Assembly (NCBI GenBank): GCA_018901315.1
Contig: JAHIFA010000058.1
Coordinates: 1-5,285 of the forward strand
Direction of reading: 5' to 3'
Length of the DNA: 5,285 nucleotides
From: Nanobdellota archaeon
GTDB lineage: Archaea; Nanobdellota; Nanobdellia; Woesearchaeales; CG1-02-33-12
Shown here: positions 4,322 to 5,285 of the stretch, one piece after another
Position numbering within the stretch: the stretch's first letter is position 1
Layout of the letters: the number at the start of each line of letters is the position of its first letter
Translations under genes and position numbers: made by a program
The notes under the pieces: model-generated
The model's database searches: none
Told to the model about the DNA's origin: nothing
The model's input: only the letters and a program-made list of their open reading frames with translations

Positions 4322-4420
4322 TTTTAGATAATCTCAGTTGATTTAAGAGGTAAATAATAGTTTTATAAGCTTAAATTAAATGGAAACATCCTGAAATTAC
4401 AAGAAGAAAGTTTAAAGGGC

Positions 4421-5056
4421 TTATTTAAGTACTTTACCAGTTTTCATATACCACATATAAAGATCAAGCTCTGCGCAGGGCATTTTTAATGTATCTGCTA
4501 TTTTTTTAAAGATTTTCTCAATCTCAAGATAATTCTTTTTGTTCAGGGTTTTTGGCTTTTCTTTTATAAAATCATATTCTTTCATAAGGTTGAGTATGTG
4601 CCTGTCAAGGATTGTAAGATTTTTATAGCCAACATTTCTTAAAAAATGACTTGCTTCTTTGTAGCCGAGGCCTTTTATGTTTTTTACAATCCATTCTCTT
4701 GTTTCTATTTCACCTTTTTCCTTTACTAATCTAGTTATCTTTTTCTTTATATCAATGTGATCTCTTGCGGAAACAATGTATTTTGCCTTGTTGTTGTGAA
4801 AGCGGTGCTTGTTTTTTCTTATTATTTCTCTTATTAAATCATGAGGATATTCGCAAAATCCTTTTACTTTTAGCTCATTCTGTATTTTAAGACCTGTGAC
4901 TGCTTTTGAGTTTGCAGTTAGAATACAGAAGCAAAGCTCTGAAAACCATTCTTTTGTGCTTTTGTTTTTAAAGCTTTCAAATTCCTTTAGCCTTTTGTCT
5001 ATTTTCTTGCTCAGTTCAGAATTCCTTAACTTTTTTATATTATTAATTAAACCCAT
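4421..5056 (-). CDS. ogg: 8-oxoguanine DNA glycosylase/AP lyase, archaeal Ogg2 type
   Basis: The enzyme removes 8-oxoguanine from DNA and cuts the strand at the abasic site by beta-elimination. The 211-residue product matches the Ogg2 family in size and in its helix-hairpin-helix/Asp core. ELCFCILTANSKA (40-52) is the N-terminal family block. The hairpin KGLGYKEASHFLRNVG (128-143) has the catalytic lysine K133, and D151 of ILDRHIL is the catalytic aspartate; their spacing of 18 equals that of K129 and D147 in the Methanocaldococcus jannaschii enzyme. The C-terminal MWYMK and the final residue K211 match the Trp and terminal Lys used by Ogg2 for base recognition (as I recall, W198 and K207 there, the same offset of four). 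The ATG at 5056 has no clear ribosome site. It follows the superoxide reductase stop by 15 bases, suggesting one mRNA and a shared oxidative-stress role. Confidence 0.95.
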   Translation of the reverse strand: MGLINNIKKLRNSELSKKIDKRLKEFESFKNKSTKEWFSELCFCILTANSKAVTGLKIQNELKVKGFCEYPHDLIREIIRKNKHRFHNNKAKYIVSARDHIDIKKKITRLVKEKGEIETREWIVKNIKGLGYKEASHFLRNVGYKNLTILDRHILNLMKEYDFIKEKPKTLNKKNYLEIEKIFKKIADTLKMPCAELDLYMWYMKTGKVLK

Positions 5057-5071
5057 ATTAAAAAAATAAAA

Positions 5072-5285
5072 TCAGTTCACCCAAAGTCCGTGCACATTGC
5101 AGAGTATTCTTGCCTTTAAGCCATCAGCATTTGAAATGCAGAATTCTGCTTCTGGCTTGTCTCCTGGCCTAAGCCTTTTTCCGATTATAACGTCTTTATC
5201 TTTAATTAACTGTATTAATTCAATGTAATGTCCTTTTTCCATTGGATGAGGCACTGAGCCCACTTTTACTTTCACTCCGCCATCA
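5072..5285 (-). CDS. sor: Superoxide reductase (neelaredoxin/desulfoferrodoxin), C-terminal part
   Basis: The frame stays open to the window edge, with Asp-Gly-Gly before the GTG at 5275. That GTG has no ribosome site and lies inside a conserved beta strand, so the true start is outside the window. The enzyme reduces superoxide to hydrogen peroxide at a mononuclear Fe centre with four His and one Cys, without making oxygen. Counting from the GTG, H10 and H16 in [12 protein letters not shown] and C59 and H62 in LCNVHGLW match four of the five ligands (H41, H47, C111, H114 in Pyrococcus furiosus). The fifth His and the Glu-Lys motif would lie upstream. [10 protein letters not shown] (37-46) is another family block. 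Whether an N-terminal rubredoxin-like (desulforedoxin) domain exists cannot be seen. Ogg2 follows 15 bases downstream. Confidence 0.93.
   Translation of the reverse strand, partial: DGGVKVKVGSVPHPMEKGHYIELIQLIKDKDVIIGKRLRPGDKPEAEFCISNADGLKARILCNVHGLWVN

Noticed and set aside
4360..4371. Second TATA-like element (CTTATAAAAC on the minus strand) upstream of the histone promoter
   Set aside because: No BRE, and the much better BRE/TATA at 4305-4321 already explains histone transcription; AT-rich DNA gives such strings often.
5273..5275. GTG at 5275 as the true start of superoxide reductase
   Set aside because: The frame is open upstream to the window edge, there is no ribosome site, and the full enzyme needs a further iron-ligand His before this point.
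1..5285. CRISPR array, insertion sequence or replication origin
   Set aside because: No regularly spaced repeats, transposase-like frames or terminal inverted repeats were seen; the only repeats are the short promoter motifs and the AT palindrome.

Overview
The window is an AT-rich archaeal chromosome segment. The archaeal call rests on several independent signs: an HMf-type histone, an Ogg2-type DNA glycosylase, a tRNA-Met gene with an intron at the canonical 37/38 position, tRNA genes without encoded CCA, and TATA boxes about 25 bases upstream of predicted starts, one of them giving a leaderless mRNA. Strong Shine-Dalgarno sites (AGGAGGT, GAGGTGA) precede several genes. Small size and compact layout would suit a DPANN or small euryarchaeal genome, but the lineage cannot be fixed from the sequence alone.

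Layout. The + strand carries only the C-terminal end of a membrane protein (1-230) and a tRNA-Ser(CGA) (239-324). Everything else is on the minus strand. Reading in the direction of transcription from the right edge: the C-terminal part of a superoxide reductase (5285-5072), an Ogg2 8-oxoguanine glycosylase/lyase 15 bases behind it (5056-4421), a histone with a strong BRE/TATA promoter and a T8 terminator (4261-4049), a leaderless gene for an unusual GT-B-like putative glycosyltransferase (3949-2594), and then a compact block of tRNA-Ala(GGC), a DUF362/2x[4Fe-4S] protein, a HIT protein, a lysine-rich micro-ORF and an intron-containing tRNA-Met, ending in a T6 tract (2549-812). Last comes a 110-residue orphan protein (677-345), whose promoter is surrounded by repeated operator-like motifs.

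How the parts fit. Superoxide reductase and Ogg2 form a coherent oxidative-stress pair, one removing superoxide and the other repairing 8-oxoguanine. The tRNA-Ala to tRNA-Met block looks like one transcription unit with a tRNA at each end, so tRNA processing could create both ends of the mRNA in between.

The most unusual signals are: (1) a 14-codon ORF (MACGCEKKKAKKKK) with a strong Shine-Dalgarno site and an in-phase A_AAA_AAG slippery heptamer, from which a -1 shift would give a plausible 29-residue protein; (2) the 19-base perfect inverted repeat between TATA box and start site of the orphan gene, with half-site copies upstream at 10-base multiples; (3) the GT-B-like protein whose two key motifs recall the bacterial EarP family; (4) the alternative pairing and the odd T arm of tRNA-Met.
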